Positions 1 through 6,241 of a DNA stretch of 8,080 nt are shown here, one piece after another. The notes under the pieces are model-generated. The model saw only the letters and a program-made list of their open reading frames with translations, did not search any database and was not told the origin of the DNA. Within the stretch, counting starts at the first letter, position 1; each line of letters starts with the position of its first letter. The stretch lies in the NCBI GenBank assembly GCA_033763355.1, contig JANRKT010000142.1, positions 1 through 8,080 of the forward strand. The letters run 5' to 3'. The DNA is from JANRKT01 sp033763355 (lineage in GTDB: Bacteria; Bacteroidota; Bacteroidia; Chitinophagales; Chitinophagaceae). A program made the translations under genes and the position numbers.

Positions 1-2
1 TA

Positions 3-59
3 CAGAATTTCAGGAACGGGATTGAAACCATGGCAGCGCTGATGATGATGGTGAAATAG
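3..59 (+). CDS. Possible 3' end of an upstream gene (partial)
   Basis: This frame is open from the left edge of the window to a TAG at 57-59 and reads QNFRNGIETMAALMMMVK. It is the only one of the three forward frames that stays open up to the intergenic gap before the next gene. That, together with the 40-base spacing to the next start, is why I suggest it is the C-terminal tail of a gene beginning outside the window. Eighteen residues are too few to assign a family. It could also be chance open sequence. Confidence 0.35.
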   Translation, partial: QNFRNGIETMAALMMMVK

Positions 60-99
60 TTAAACCGGCCAGCTATAAGAACATTTATAACAAGTGTAT

Positions 100-954
100 A
101 TGAACGATATCAACCAGGCTGAAAAATTCAGTGATGACCCTGAAGAGCAGCGTCGCATAGAAAATGAAATACTGCGCATGAAAGTGGCGGCTGAATATGG
201 CGCACAGTTCGGCGGTTCCGAAAACCTGCCCCCTGAAGTGGAGAATGAGTTTTTAAAGAATGTACTGGCTTTTGAACAGCAGTATGAAGAAGGAAAAGGA
301 AAATCGGAAAAAGTAATTGAGTTGCTTGGCAACCCGGTATTCAGCAAAGAAGGTGAACTGGATGATGAAAAGTTTGAAGCAGCGTATAAAAGCTTGCAAA
401 ACCTGCTGGAAGAAAAATCCATTTCAGTTGACTTTATTAAGGAAAGGGATGACAGGTTTAAATATAAATTTATTACAGAGGAACTGTTTGAACATGATAC
501 CGGCGGTTTTTTTATGCCGGGCATGGTAATGCATTATACCTATGAAGAGTTCCACCCCGACCATGAAATGGATATTGAAGACAGGGCAAAAGATTTTCTT
601 AAAGGCTGGTTTGAACAAAATATTGATGAAGAAAGTTTTTATCTAGGTCATCATTTTATTCAGCCCGATGGCAAGGCTTTAACCACTGCAGAACTGGTAA
701 AGAAAATAAAGAACGTCTTTGCGGCGTATCTTTCATTTGAAAATTGCAGGTATAAAATTTTTGAAATAAAATACCAGTTGCATGAACAGGAAGAACTGAG
801 CGGGTTAGGCCATGCAGAAGGAGCGGTAAAGTATGATGTGGTGATGGAGAACGGTGAAAGAAAAAATATTGAGGGCCCCTTTAAACTTTATATGTCTCTC
901 GAATACGGCTGCTGGAGGATATTTTATTTTCATATGCCCGGCTTTAATGCCTGA
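100..954 (+). CDS. Hypothetical acidic protein, possible NTF2-like C-terminal domain
   Basis: This is a 284-residue soluble protein with no signal peptide or membrane segment, so it is probably cytoplasmic. I do not recognise a named family. Residues 1-130 are rich in Glu, Asp and Lys and look helical (for example 12-30 and 44-75). Residues 155-284 alternate helix and strand and end with GPFKLYMSLEYG at 259-270 and CWRIFYFHMPGF at 271-282. A late strand with WRI followed by a closing aromatic strand resembles the end of NTF2/SnoaL-like cone folds, but this is inference from appearance only. The ATG at 100 is preferred. A GTG lies two codons upstream at 94 and neither has a Shine-Dalgarno site. 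Long antisense frames over this gene are shadows. The next gene follows on the same strand after 104 bases, and the neighbours give no clue to its role. Confidence 0.8.
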   Translation: MNDINQAEKFSDDPEEQRRIENEILRMKVAAEYGAQFGGSENLPPEVENEFLKNVLAFEQQYEEGKGKSEKVIELLGNPVFSKEGELDDEKFEAAYKSLQNLLEEKSISVDFIKERDDRFKYKFITEELFEHDTGGFFMPGMVMHYTYEEFHPDHEMDIEDRAKDFLKGWFEQNIDEESFYLGHHFIQPDGKALTTAELVKKIKNVFAAYLSFENCRYKIFEIKYQLHEQEELSGLGHAEGAVKYDVVMENGERKNIEGPFKLYMSLEYGCWRIFYFHMPGFNA

Positions 955-962
955 GACCCCTG

Positions 963-974
963 CCCCTAAAGGGG
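963..974. repeat. Short CCCC-TAAA-GGGG hairpin after the hypothetical gene
   Basis: Nine bases after the stop codon, CCCC (963-966) and GGGG (971-974) flank the tetraloop TAAA. There is no T-tract after it (GAGAAAAGG follows), so it is not a standard intrinsic terminator. It may be a weak 3' end signal or a copy of a short interspersed intergenic palindrome. The single copy here cannot tell these apart. Confidence 0.3.
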
Positions 975-1058
975 AGAAAAGGCAAATCCTGACGGTGATA
1001 CATCATTTAAATTTCATGACGGACCGATTATTTTAATTCATACATTATTTACCGCAAC

Positions 1059-2297
1059 TTGAAAGCAAACGATAAAACCCTCATAGTCATTGGCGGGGGT
1101 GCTGCAGGTTTTTTTTGTGCAGTTAATGCAGCAAGGCTGAATCCTTCGCTCAAAGTTGTTATCATAGAAAAAACGAATAAGCTTTTATCAAAAGTAAAAG
1201 TAAGCGGCGGCGGCAGGTGCAATGTTACCCATGCCTGTTTTGATATTGGGGAAATGGCCCGTCAGTATCCGCGTGGTAAAAATTTTATAAAGAGGGCATT
1301 TCATTATTTCTTTACAGCTAATACCGTTAAATGGTTTGAGGAAAGGGAAGTGGTTTTAAAAACTGAAAAAGACGGCAGGATGCTTCCTGTTACTGATTCT
1401 TCTCAAACCATTATTGATTGTTTGGTCAGGGAAGCCAACAGGTATGGAGTGGAAATAAGGACGAATTCAGAGGTAAGAAGCATGAAGTATGAGGGAGAAA
1501 AATTTGAAATTGAATTATCTGATCTCCGCCGCCTGGCTTCTGACTTTGTTTGCATTGCATCCGGCGGATACCCGAAGGCAGTACAATTTGAATGGATAAG
1601 GCAACTGGGCCACAGTATTGAAGATCCCGTTCCGTCGTTGTTTACATTTAATATTCCGCATCACCCCATTACTCAGTTAATGGGTGTTAGTGTTGAAAAA
1701 GCGAAGGTGAAAATAAAAGGAACTAAACTGGAGGAAGAAGCCCCTTTGCTGGTCACACATTGGGGTTTGAGCGGCCCTGCTATACTGCGTTTAAGTGCAT
1801 GGGGTGCAGGAGAGCTGAATAAAATGAATTATGAATTCAGCATTGCAGTAAACTGGCTGCCCCCGTTTAATGCACAAAGCCTGAAGGAAAGGTTTCAGCA
1901 ATTGCGTTTTGAAAATGCACCACAAAAGATAAATTCAAAAAGCCCTTTTGGCTTGCCGCAGCGCTTATGGGAATTTTTAATTGCCGCATCAGGTGTAAAG
2001 AAAGAAACCCGATGGGCTGATCTGGCTTTGAAAGAACAAAACCAGCTGATAAAAAACTTATGTGCATATGAACTGCAGGTAAAGGATAAAACAACTTTCA
2101 AAGAGGAATTTGTTACCGCAGGCGGTATTAACCTGTCAGAGATTGATGTAAATAGCATGCAGAGTAAAATTGTACCACATCTTTTTTTTGCAGGCGAAGT
2201 GATGGATGTGGACGGTATTACAGGGGGATTTAACTTTCAGTATGCATGGACAAGTGGTTTTATTGCTGCAAAGGCTATTGCTGAAATAGCAAAATAA
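1059..2297 (+). CDS. HI0933/BaiN-family NAD(P)/FAD-dependent oxidoreductase
   Basis: This is a 412-residue flavoprotein of the HI0933-like (BaiN/YhiN) family, whose usual length is about 400. The FAD-binding Rossmann motif lies at once inside the N terminus: strand TLIVI (7-11), GGGAAG (12-17) and an acidic E37 ending strand 2 for the ADP ribose. The family signature SGGGRCNVTH is at 49-58. A mid-protein HWGLSGPAILRLS stretch follows, and the C-terminal FAD-contacting block runs from FFAGE at 376-380 through DVDGITGGFNFQYAW (383-397). BaiN of gut clostridia is linked to bile-acid reduction, but the physiological substrate of most members is unknown, so I assign no specific reaction. It is predicted cytosolic. 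The start is TTG at 1059. An in-frame stop at 1017-1019 and the absence of any ATG before the GGGAAG motif make it the only reasonable choice. It is 112 bases from the next gene on the same strand. Confidence 0.93.
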   Translation: MKANDKTLIVIGGGAAGFFCAVNAARLNPSLKVVIIEKTNKLLSKVKVSGGGRCNVTHACFDIGEMARQYPRGKNFIKRAFHYFFTANTVKWFEEREVVLKTEKDGRMLPVTDSSQTIIDCLVREANRYGVEIRTNSEVRSMKYEGEKFEIELSDLRRLASDFVCIASGGYPKAVQFEWIRQLGHSIEDPVPSLFTFNIPHHPITQLMGVSVEKAKVKIKGTKLEEEAPLLVTHWGLSGPAILRLSAWGAGELNKMNYEFSIAVNWLPPFNAQSLKERFQQLRFENAPQKINSKSPFGLPQRLWEFLIAASGVKKETRWADLALKEQNQLIKNLCAYELQVKDKTTFKEEFVTAGGINLSEIDVNSMQSKIVPHLFFAGEVMDVDGITGGFNFQYAWTSGFIAAKAIAEIAK

Positions 2298-2336
2298 AAT
2301 TCAGAATCACCTTTTATTTAACTTTAACGGGCATTG

Positions 2337-2404
2337 AAGCTTTCCAAAAAATTTACTCACGGGTAAATGAAATCGCCCGGCCATTCCCAACTTTTGGAAA
2401 GTTT
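2337..2404. promoter_or_regulatory. Long inverted repeat upstream of the PLP-enzyme gene
   Basis: CTTTCCAAAA at 2340-2349 is perfectly matched by TTTTGGAAAG at 2392-2401. With one G-T wobble the arms extend to 13 pairs (2337-2349 with 2392-2404). Inside the loop a second perfect hairpin, ATTTAC (2351-2356) and GTAAAT (2363-2368), encloses TCACGG. The outer arm ends five bases before the ATG at 2410 and 32 before the ATG at 2437. There is no T-tract, so a terminator for the upstream flavoprotein gene is not favoured. It may be an operator or a 5' leader structure. The pairing is visible in the sequence, but the role is inferred. Confidence 0.45.
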
Positions 2405-2409
2405 GCAGT

Positions 2410-3723
2410 ATGTTTAACTATACTAAAATAACCAGCATGTCATCCAGGAGAAAATTCTTACAGCTACTGTCGGCATCAGCCGGCAGTTTTTCTTTTTTAT
2501 CTTTTGCCAATCCTGTATTTGCAAAGCAGGCGGAAAAGAGATATAATAAAATCAATCTGCTCCATCCTGATGATGCGATGACAGATGATGATTTCTGGGG
2601 ATGGATCAGGGAATCTTATACCATGTCGCCCAATGTTATCAATTTAAACAACGGGGGAGTGGCGCCCCAACCCAAAGTGGTGCAGGATGCACACATCAGG
2701 TTTTACCAGTATTGCAATGAAGCGCCAAGCTATTACATGTGGCAGATACTGGACCAGGGCAGGGAGCCTTTGCGGGCAAAGCTGGCTGACCTTTCCGGCT
2801 GTTCGCCTGAAGAAATTGCAATTAACCGCAATTCAACCGAAGGATTAAATACTGTAATCTTTGGACTGAACCTGAAAGCAGGAGATGAAGTGGTGGTAAC
2901 CAAACAGGATTATCCCAACATGATCAATGCATGGAAGCAACGGGAAAAAAGAGATGGCGTAAAATTAGTGTGGCTCAGTTTACCGCAGCCTTTGGAAAAT
3001 GAAGAAGAAATTGTGCAGTACTATACAAAAGCATTTACAGCAAAAACAAAAGTAGTGCACATTACGCACCTCATCAACTGGTCGGGGCAGATATTGCCCG
3101 CAAAGCGCATTGCCCAGGAGGCGCATAAAAGAGGAATTGAAGTGATCCTTGACGGGGCACATACTTTGGCGCATTTCGATTTTAAAATTCCCGACCTGGA
3201 ATGCGATTATTTTGCTTCTTCATTGCACAAATGGCTCAGCGCACCTTTTGGCAGCGGTTTGCTGTATATAAAAAAAGATAAGATAAAAAATATATGGGCG
3301 CTGCTTTCCAATAACGAACCAGACGGGCCGGATATAAGAAAATTCGAATCGCTCGGTACCAGGTCATTTGCTTCTGAAATGGCAATAGGGACAGCAGTGG
3401 ATTTTCACCATGTGATCGGTTCAAAAAGAAAAGAAGACAGGTTGCGTTTCTTAAAAGATTACTGGGTAAACCAGGTAAAAGATTTGCCTAAAGTACATTT
3501 CTATCAGCCCAAAACACCCCATCTTGCCTGCGCCATTGCCACCATTGGTATTGAAGGAAAAAAACCTGTTGATGTTTCATCTGAACTCTTCAATAAGTAT
3601 AAAATTCACGCTGTGGCCATTGACTGGGAAAACATACACGGTGTAAGGGTTACGCCAAATGTTTATACATCGCTCAGGGAGCTTGATAAACTCGTTATGG
3701 CTGTTAAGGATATGGCGAAGTAG
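2410..3723 (+). CDS. Class V aminotransferase-fold PLP enzyme with Tat signal
   Basis: This 437-residue protein belongs to the PLP-dependent fold-type I, class V aminotransferase group, in the isopenicillin-N-epimerase-like (CefD/EgtE-like) branch. Visible landmarks are INLNNGGVAPQP (77-88), the phosphate-binding NSTEG (141-145), D248 in LDGAH, expected to pair with the pyridine nitrogen, and the Schiff-base lysine K274 in SSLHKW. It lacks an obvious cysteine-desulfurase active-site loop, so a NifS/SufS role is unlikely. The exact substrate cannot be read from the sequence. The N terminus carries a twin-arginine signal: SRRKFLQ at 12-18, a hydrophobic stretch to about residue 33, and a likely signal-peptidase site after VFA at 36-38. 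The folded, cofactor-loaded enzyme is therefore probably exported. A second ATG at 2437 (residue 10) gives the more typical Tat start MSSRRKF and may be the real one, although GGAAAG lies eight bases before 2410. A DinB-like gene converges on it. Confidence 0.9.
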   Translation: MFNYTKITSMSSRRKFLQLLSASAGSFSFLSFANPVFAKQAEKRYNKINLLHPDDAMTDDDFWGWIRESYTMSPNVINLNNGGVAPQPKVVQDAHIRFYQYCNEAPSYYMWQILDQGREPLRAKLADLSGCSPEEIAINRNSTEGLNTVIFGLNLKAGDEVVVTKQDYPNMINAWKQREKRDGVKLVWLSLPQPLENEEEIVQYYTKAFTAKTKVVHITHLINWSGQILPAKRIAQEAHKRGIEVILDGAHTLAHFDFKIPDLECDYFASSLHKWLSAPFGSGLLYIKKDKIKNIWALLSNNEPDGPDIRKFESLGTRSFASEMAIGTAVDFHHVIGSKRKEDRLRFLKDYWVNQVKDLPKVHFYQPKTPHLACAIATIGIEGKKPVDVSSELFNKYKIHAVAIDWENIHGVRVTPNVYTSLRELDKLVMAVKDMAK

Positions 3724-3736
3724 AAAGAAGGTGATA

Positions 3737-3771
3737 CAAGTTGCAGGTTTCAACACACAACCTGCAACTTG
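3737..3771. repeat. Perfect 13-bp inverted repeat between convergent genes
   Basis: CAAGTTGCAGGTT (3737-3749) and AACCTGCAACTTG (3759-3771) are exact reverse complements around a 9-base loop. The element fills most of the 63-base gap between the stop codons of the PLP-enzyme gene and the convergent DinB-like gene. It is therefore well placed to end or protect both transcripts. Neither side has a proper U-tract: CAACCAGTAACTGTTTTAC follows on the plus strand, and TATCACCTTCTTTC in the minus direction. A Rho-independent role is thus uncertain. The repeated GCAACTTGCAACC wording also looks like a unit of an interspersed intergenic repeat. Confidence 0.6.
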
Positions 3772-3786
3772 CAACCAGTAACTGTT

Positions 3787-4230
3787 TTACTTCACCAGCC
3801 TTCTGTGATAGTTGATCTGTCCTGTATGATAACCGAGGTGATGGAGCAAATGCAGCAGAAAATATTCTGTATTCATGGGCTCGCCAAAAACCTGTACGGG
3901 GTAATCTTTGTCGAGGTCTTTTTTTGAAAGCTGCTCCAGGGTATCAATTACAGCCGCTTTGGTATTGCTGATTTCTTCAAGCAGCCTTTCCCGTGGCATA
4001 TTTTTTATTTTAAACTCAGCTTCTCTGTTGCGGATATAGCCCGATTCACCAAGTATTGCGCCGATGTAGTGCTGAAGGTTGCCGGCAAGGTGCAGGCATA
4101 AATTACCACCGCTGTTGGCAATTCCCTCACCCACTTTCCAGAGCTGTTCTTCGGCTTCGTAGGCGTTTATCTCATCTTTCAGCTTATCCAGTTCTTTCTG
4201 GTACAAAAGGATTAAGGTTGTCGTAATCAT
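3787..4230 (-). CDS. DinB-like (DUF1572-type) putative metal-dependent protein
   Basis: This 147-residue four-helix protein is of the DinB/YfiT-like superfamily. The usual metal-binding histidine triad is visible: H47 in NLCLHLAGN at the end of helix 2, and H131 and H135 in HLGYHTGQI near the C terminus. The length of about 150 residues is normal. Many superfamily members are damage-induced proteins or thiol transferases (bacillithiol or mycothiol dependent), but the biochemical role of most Bacteroidota members is unknown, so none is assigned. No signal peptide or membrane segment is seen, and it is probably cytosolic. The ATG at 4228-4230 is preceded on the coding strand by the purine-rich AGAAAGAG, which may serve as a weak ribosome site. 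It is divergent from the sigma-factor gene across a 334-base gap and convergent with the PLP enzyme, so it is probably transcribed alone. Confidence 0.88.
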   Translation of the reverse strand: MITTTLILLYQKELDKLKDEINAYEAEEQLWKVGEGIANSGGNLCLHLAGNLQHYIGAILGESGYIRNREAEFKIKNMPRERLLEEISNTKAAVIDTLEQLSKKDLDKDYPVQVFGEPMNTEYFLLHLLHHLGYHTGQINYHRRLVK

Positions 4231-4263
4231 ATACTCTTTCTGTTATTCCGGCCGCTAAAATAA

Positions 4264-4283
4264 GCAAAGAAGTTTTTCTTTGC
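4264..4283. promoter_or_regulatory. Perfect 8-bp hairpin near the DinB-like start
   Basis: GCAAAGAA (4264-4271) and TTCTTTGC (4276-4283) are exact complements around GTTT. The hairpin lies 33 bases upstream of the DinB-like start codon on that gene's side, where it could be an operator or a 5' leader stem. On the minus strand CTTCTTTG within it resembles the last half of the TAnnTTTG box, but it lacks TA and has no upstream TTG. Confidence 0.3.
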
Positions 4284-4454
4284 ACGGTTAAATTTTGATG
4301 AACGCTCTCAAACGGATGCAAAAGGCTGAATATTGTAAAAAAAGCCAGTCACGTAATGATTTTATCCCCATTTTCTGCTCAACAATTTTTCCGGAAATCA
4401 AAAATATGCGGTACTGTAAGTTCATCTGAGGTATTAAATTTTAAAGTAATTTAA

Positions 4455-4516
4455 ATACGGTATTTTACGGCCCGTATCATACCGGGGAAAGATTTTTTAA
4501 AACCAAAATCTGCCGG
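4455..4516 (+). other. Structured region upstream of the sigma-factor gene
   Basis: Several inverted repeats overlap here. ATACGG (4455-4460) can pair with CCGTAT (4472-4477). As an exclusive alternative, GGTAT (4459-4463) pairs with ATACC (4479-4483) around an inner TACG/CGTA stem. Next to it AGATTTT (4490-4496) pairs with AAAATCT (4505-4511), extended by CCGG (4482-4485) with CCGG (4513-4516). If transcribed, the segment could switch between folds about 50 bases before the sigma gene. No promoter was found to prove that it is transcribed. Confidence 0.35.
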
Positions 4517-4564
4517 GCTTCATTATTCGTATATTATGGTACTGCAATAAAACTTTAGCTTTTT

Positions 4565-5107
4565 TTGGAACAGGTAACTACAATCCAGGACGAACTTGTG
4601 CTACGTTTGCGGAACAAAGACCAGCAGGCTTTTTCACAGATGTATTACCAGTATTCCACCAGCTTACTGGGGGTTATTTCCCGTGTGCTGGGCAATGATA
4701 TGGAACTGGCCCGTGATGTGCTGCAGGAGTCCATGGTGAAAATCTGGAACAACATTACAAGTTACGACTCATCGAAAGGTACTTTGTTTACATGGATGCT
4801 GAATATATGCCGCAATATGGCAATTGATAAAACCCGTTCGAGGATGTATAAGAACCAGCAAAAGAGCCAGTCCATTGATACGAACCCCATGCTGGAGAAT
4901 TACCTGCAGGATATACCAAAACCGGAAACAATAGGATTGAAAAAGATGCTGGAAATGCTTGACCCCTCTCAGCGGGAAGTGGTGGATGCGGTTTACCTGA
5001 TGGGATATACGCATGTGGAGGCGGCGGAAAAACTCAGTATCCCGCTGGGAACGGTGAAAACAAGATTAAGAAATGCTATTTTAGAATTGCGTAAATATTT
5101 TAACTGA
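4565..5107 (+). CDS. ECF-type RNA polymerase sigma factor
   Basis: This 180-residue sigma-70 factor of the extracytoplasmic-function type directs RNA polymerase to a dedicated promoter set. Region 2 spans about 13-95. Its core-binding helix contains DVLQESMVKIW (51-61), and the -10 recognition part contains LFTWMLNICRNMAIDKTRSR (74-93). A linker with acidic and proline residues follows. Region 4 (about 124-178) has a helix-turn-helix from YTHVEAAEKL to GTVKTRLRNAILELR (162-176), which contacts the -35 box. There is no region 1.1 or 3, as expected for ECF factors. The start is TTG at 4565. A TAG at 4556-4558 closes the frame just upstream and the next ATG (residue 26) would cut into region 2. 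The RskA-like gene begins 11 bases after its stop, so the pair is co-transcribed. By analogy with SigK/RskA, the partner is expected to inhibit it. The regulon is unknown. Confidence 0.94.
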   Translation: MEQVTTIQDELVLRLRNKDQQAFSQMYYQYSTSLLGVISRVLGNDMELARDVLQESMVKIWNNITSYDSSKGTLFTWMLNICRNMAIDKTRSRMYKNQQKSQSIDTNPMLENYLQDIPKPETIGLKKMLEMLDPSQREVVDAVYLMGYTHVEAAEKLSIPLGTVKTRLRNAILELRKYFN

Positions 5108-5118
5108 TTAGTGTATAA

Positions 5119-5940
5119 ATGAATGTTCAGGAAATCATATCGTCAGGCAGGCTGGAAGCATACGTAGCCGGTGCGCTGGATGAAGCGGAGATGAAAGAAA
5201 TTTCACTGGCGGCAAAGCAGCACCCTGAACTGGCAGCAGAGATCGGTAAGATTGAAGCAGCCATGATGCAGTATTATGCTGCAGGAGTTCCTGCAATGAA
5301 TAAAGCTGAAATGGACGAAAACCTTCGCAATATTTTTAAGGCTGAACAAAATACAACCCCGGTTTACAACCTGAATACTGATGTGAAAACTTCAAAAATT
5401 TTCTCCATCAGCCGATGGGCCGCTGCTGCCATGATAAGCGGGCTTGTTATTACAACTGCACTTGCTGTCTTTATGTGGGACCAGAACAGCCGGTTGAAAA
5501 AAGATGTTGCGGTTATAAAACAACAGCAGGCCGAATTGCTGGCGCACAATAAAAAAATGCAGCAGGACTCTGAAGCATTGCAAACGCGTTTTGAAATGGT
5601 GAGGCACATCCTGTCAAAGAGGGTAGAGCTGAAAGCTGTTTCCCAAAAAACAGCGCCTGATGGGTACATTGTTATGTACTGGAACCCCAAAACAAAACAG
5701 GTTTTGATGGCCGATGCCAATTTGCCTGAATTGCCGGCTGACAAGCAATACCAGCTTTGGGCTTTATTGGACGGTACGCAGGTTGCTGACCTTGGTGTTT
5801 TTGATGTACAACAGGGCAGGCCGGCTTCAGCTTTTATGAAGAATGCTGATAATGCAAAAGGTTTTGCCGTTACCATTGAACCCCGCGGCGGGAGCAAAAG
5901 CCCCACACTCGATAACCTTACTGTTATGAGTAATTTGTAA
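5119..5940 (+). CDS. RskA-like membrane anti-sigma factor
   Basis: This 273-residue single-pass membrane protein should sequester the adjacent sigma factor. The N-terminal cytosolic part (1-99) includes RLEAYVAGALDEAEMKEISL (11-30), the helical sigma-binding type seen in Bacteroidota. It lacks the HxxxCxxC zinc motif of classical ZAS anti-sigma factors. One membrane helix spans about 100-120. A charged, Gln-rich probable coiled coil follows (121-160). The C-terminal RskA domain (about 165-273) is outside the cytoplasm, with YQLWALLDG at 211-219 and FAVTIEPRGGS near 249-259. The order sigma then anti-sigma and the 11-base spacing support the assignment. Release of sigma by regulated proteolysis is known for related systems but is not shown here. 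No Shine-Dalgarno site precedes the ATG. An antisense 180-codon frame (5364-5906) is a shadow. Confidence 0.92.
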   Translation: MNVQEIISSGRLEAYVAGALDEAEMKEISLAAKQHPELAAEIGKIEAAMMQYYAAGVPAMNKAEMDENLRNIFKAEQNTTPVYNLNTDVKTSKIFSISRWAAAAMISGLVITTALAVFMWDQNSRLKKDVAVIKQQQAELLAHNKKMQQDSEALQTRFEMVRHILSKRVELKAVSQKTAPDGYIVMYWNPKTKQVLMADANLPELPADKQYQLWALLDGTQVADLGVFDVQQGRPASAFMKNADNAKGFAVTIEPRGGSKSPTLDNLTVMSNL

Positions 5941-6064
5941 TTTTTTCTTTCAGTTTAAAACTTTTTCTTTTTCTGCTGCGTAAGTCATTTACGATAATGT
6001 CGTAGCTGAAGCATTTTGTATGTACCGTACATATCTTGCAGGATGCTAAGGTTTAATTTGCAGT
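5941..6064 (+). other. Structured 3' untranslated region or small RNA candidate
   Basis: The terminator for the sigma/anti-sigma operon comes 124 bases after the stop codon, longer than needed. The intervening sequence has two pyrimidine-rich runs, then a hairpin CGTAA (5979-5983) with TTACG (5989-5993). A larger imperfect stem closes with AGCAT (6010-6014) and ATGCT (6043-6047) and contains the palindrome TATGTAC-C-GTACATA (6019-6033). No coding frame longer than nine codons is seen in the structured part, and no separate promoter is evident. It may be a stable mRNA tail or a 3'-derived RNA. Confidence 0.35.
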
Positions 6065-6088
6065 AACCCCGCTTTTGCGGGGTTTTTT
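6065..6088 (+). terminator. Intrinsic terminator of the sigma/anti-sigma operon
   Basis: AACCCCGC (6065-6072), loop TTTT, and GCGGGGTT (6077-6084) form an 8-bp GC-rich perfect stem, followed by four further T (6085-6088). This is a textbook Rho-independent terminator for plus-strand transcription. It insulates rpsA, whose own promoter starts 50 bases downstream. Confidence 0.93.
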
Positions 6089-6137
6089 GGGTTGGGTTAG
6101 AAGGGTATAGAAATTATAAAAAAACCACGTTATTTTA

Positions 6138-6167
6138 TTGCCTGTACGGCCATTTGCCCTACCTTTG
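6138..6167 (+). promoter_or_regulatory. Bacteroidota-type promoter of rpsA
   Basis: TTG at 6138-6140, 19 bases, then TACCTTTG at 6160-6167 match the primary-sigma promoter of Bacteroidota (-33 TTG or TTTG and -7 TAnnTTTG). An A-rich stretch (about 6111-6124) lies just upstream. Transcription should begin around 6172-6175, giving a leader of about 75-80 bases. It sits between a strong terminator and the first gene on the same strand, which supports the call. Confidence 0.85.
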
Positions 6168-6174
6168 CCGTCCT

Positions 6175-6222
6175 TCCGGAGAACCTCTCCGGATACCAAC
6201 CGGGATCAATAAAACAACCCGG
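6175..6222 (+). promoter_or_regulatory. Two-hairpin 5' leader of rpsA mRNA
   Basis: TCCGGAGA (6175-6182) and TCTCCGGA (6186-6193) form a perfect 8-bp stem with a tight ACC loop, placed at or within a few bases of the predicted mRNA 5' end. CCGGG (6200-6204) and CCCGG (6218-6222) can form a second stem around a 13-base A-rich loop. The second stem ends 12 bases before the Shine-Dalgarno site. In gammaproteobacteria S1 represses its own mRNA through a folded leader. A similar role here is inference from position and structure only. Confidence 0.5.
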
Positions 6223-6234
6223 AATTTCACAAAA

Positions 6235-6241
6235 AAGGAGG
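6235..6241 (+). promoter_or_regulatory. Strong Shine-Dalgarno site deciding the GTG start of rpsA
   Basis: AAGGAGG lies nine bases before the GTG at 6251, a near-ideal match to the 16S rRNA tail. It fixes this GTG as the start, as no in-frame ATG follows for more than 50 codons. It is the only strong Shine-Dalgarno site among the genes of this window. Confidence 0.85.

Larger units (their letters stand above)
4231..4564. other. 334-base AT-rich intergenic region, divergent promoters expected
   Basis: The gap lies between the divergent DinB-like and sigma-factor genes and holds no credible coding frame. Both genes must be read from it, yet I find no clear match to the Bacteroidota promoter (TTG, about 19 bases, TAnnTTTG) on either strand. 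The nearest partial matches, TATATTAT at 4530 and TAGCTTTT at 4556, lack a good upstream box. The left part contains a perfect small hairpin (4264-4283). The right part (4455-4516) contains several overlapping inverted repeats, listed separately. The middle (about 4284-4454) is unremarkable AT-rich sequence. Confidence 0.6.

Noticed and set aside
60..524. 154-codon antisense open frame over the first hypothetical gene
   Set aside because: A Ser/Phe/Cys-rich product is what the reverse of a Glu/Lys-rich gene gives. The sense frame is longer and has normal protein composition.
2319..2326. TAACTTTA as a -7 promoter box before the PLP-enzyme gene
   Set aside because: It differs from TAnnTTTG at the last base and there is no TTG about 19 bases upstream.
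5364..5906. 180-codon antisense open frame over the anti-sigma gene
   Set aside because: The sense frame has clear RskA features. The antisense product is a Cys/Ser-rich composition typical of a reverse-frame shadow and has no recognisable domain.
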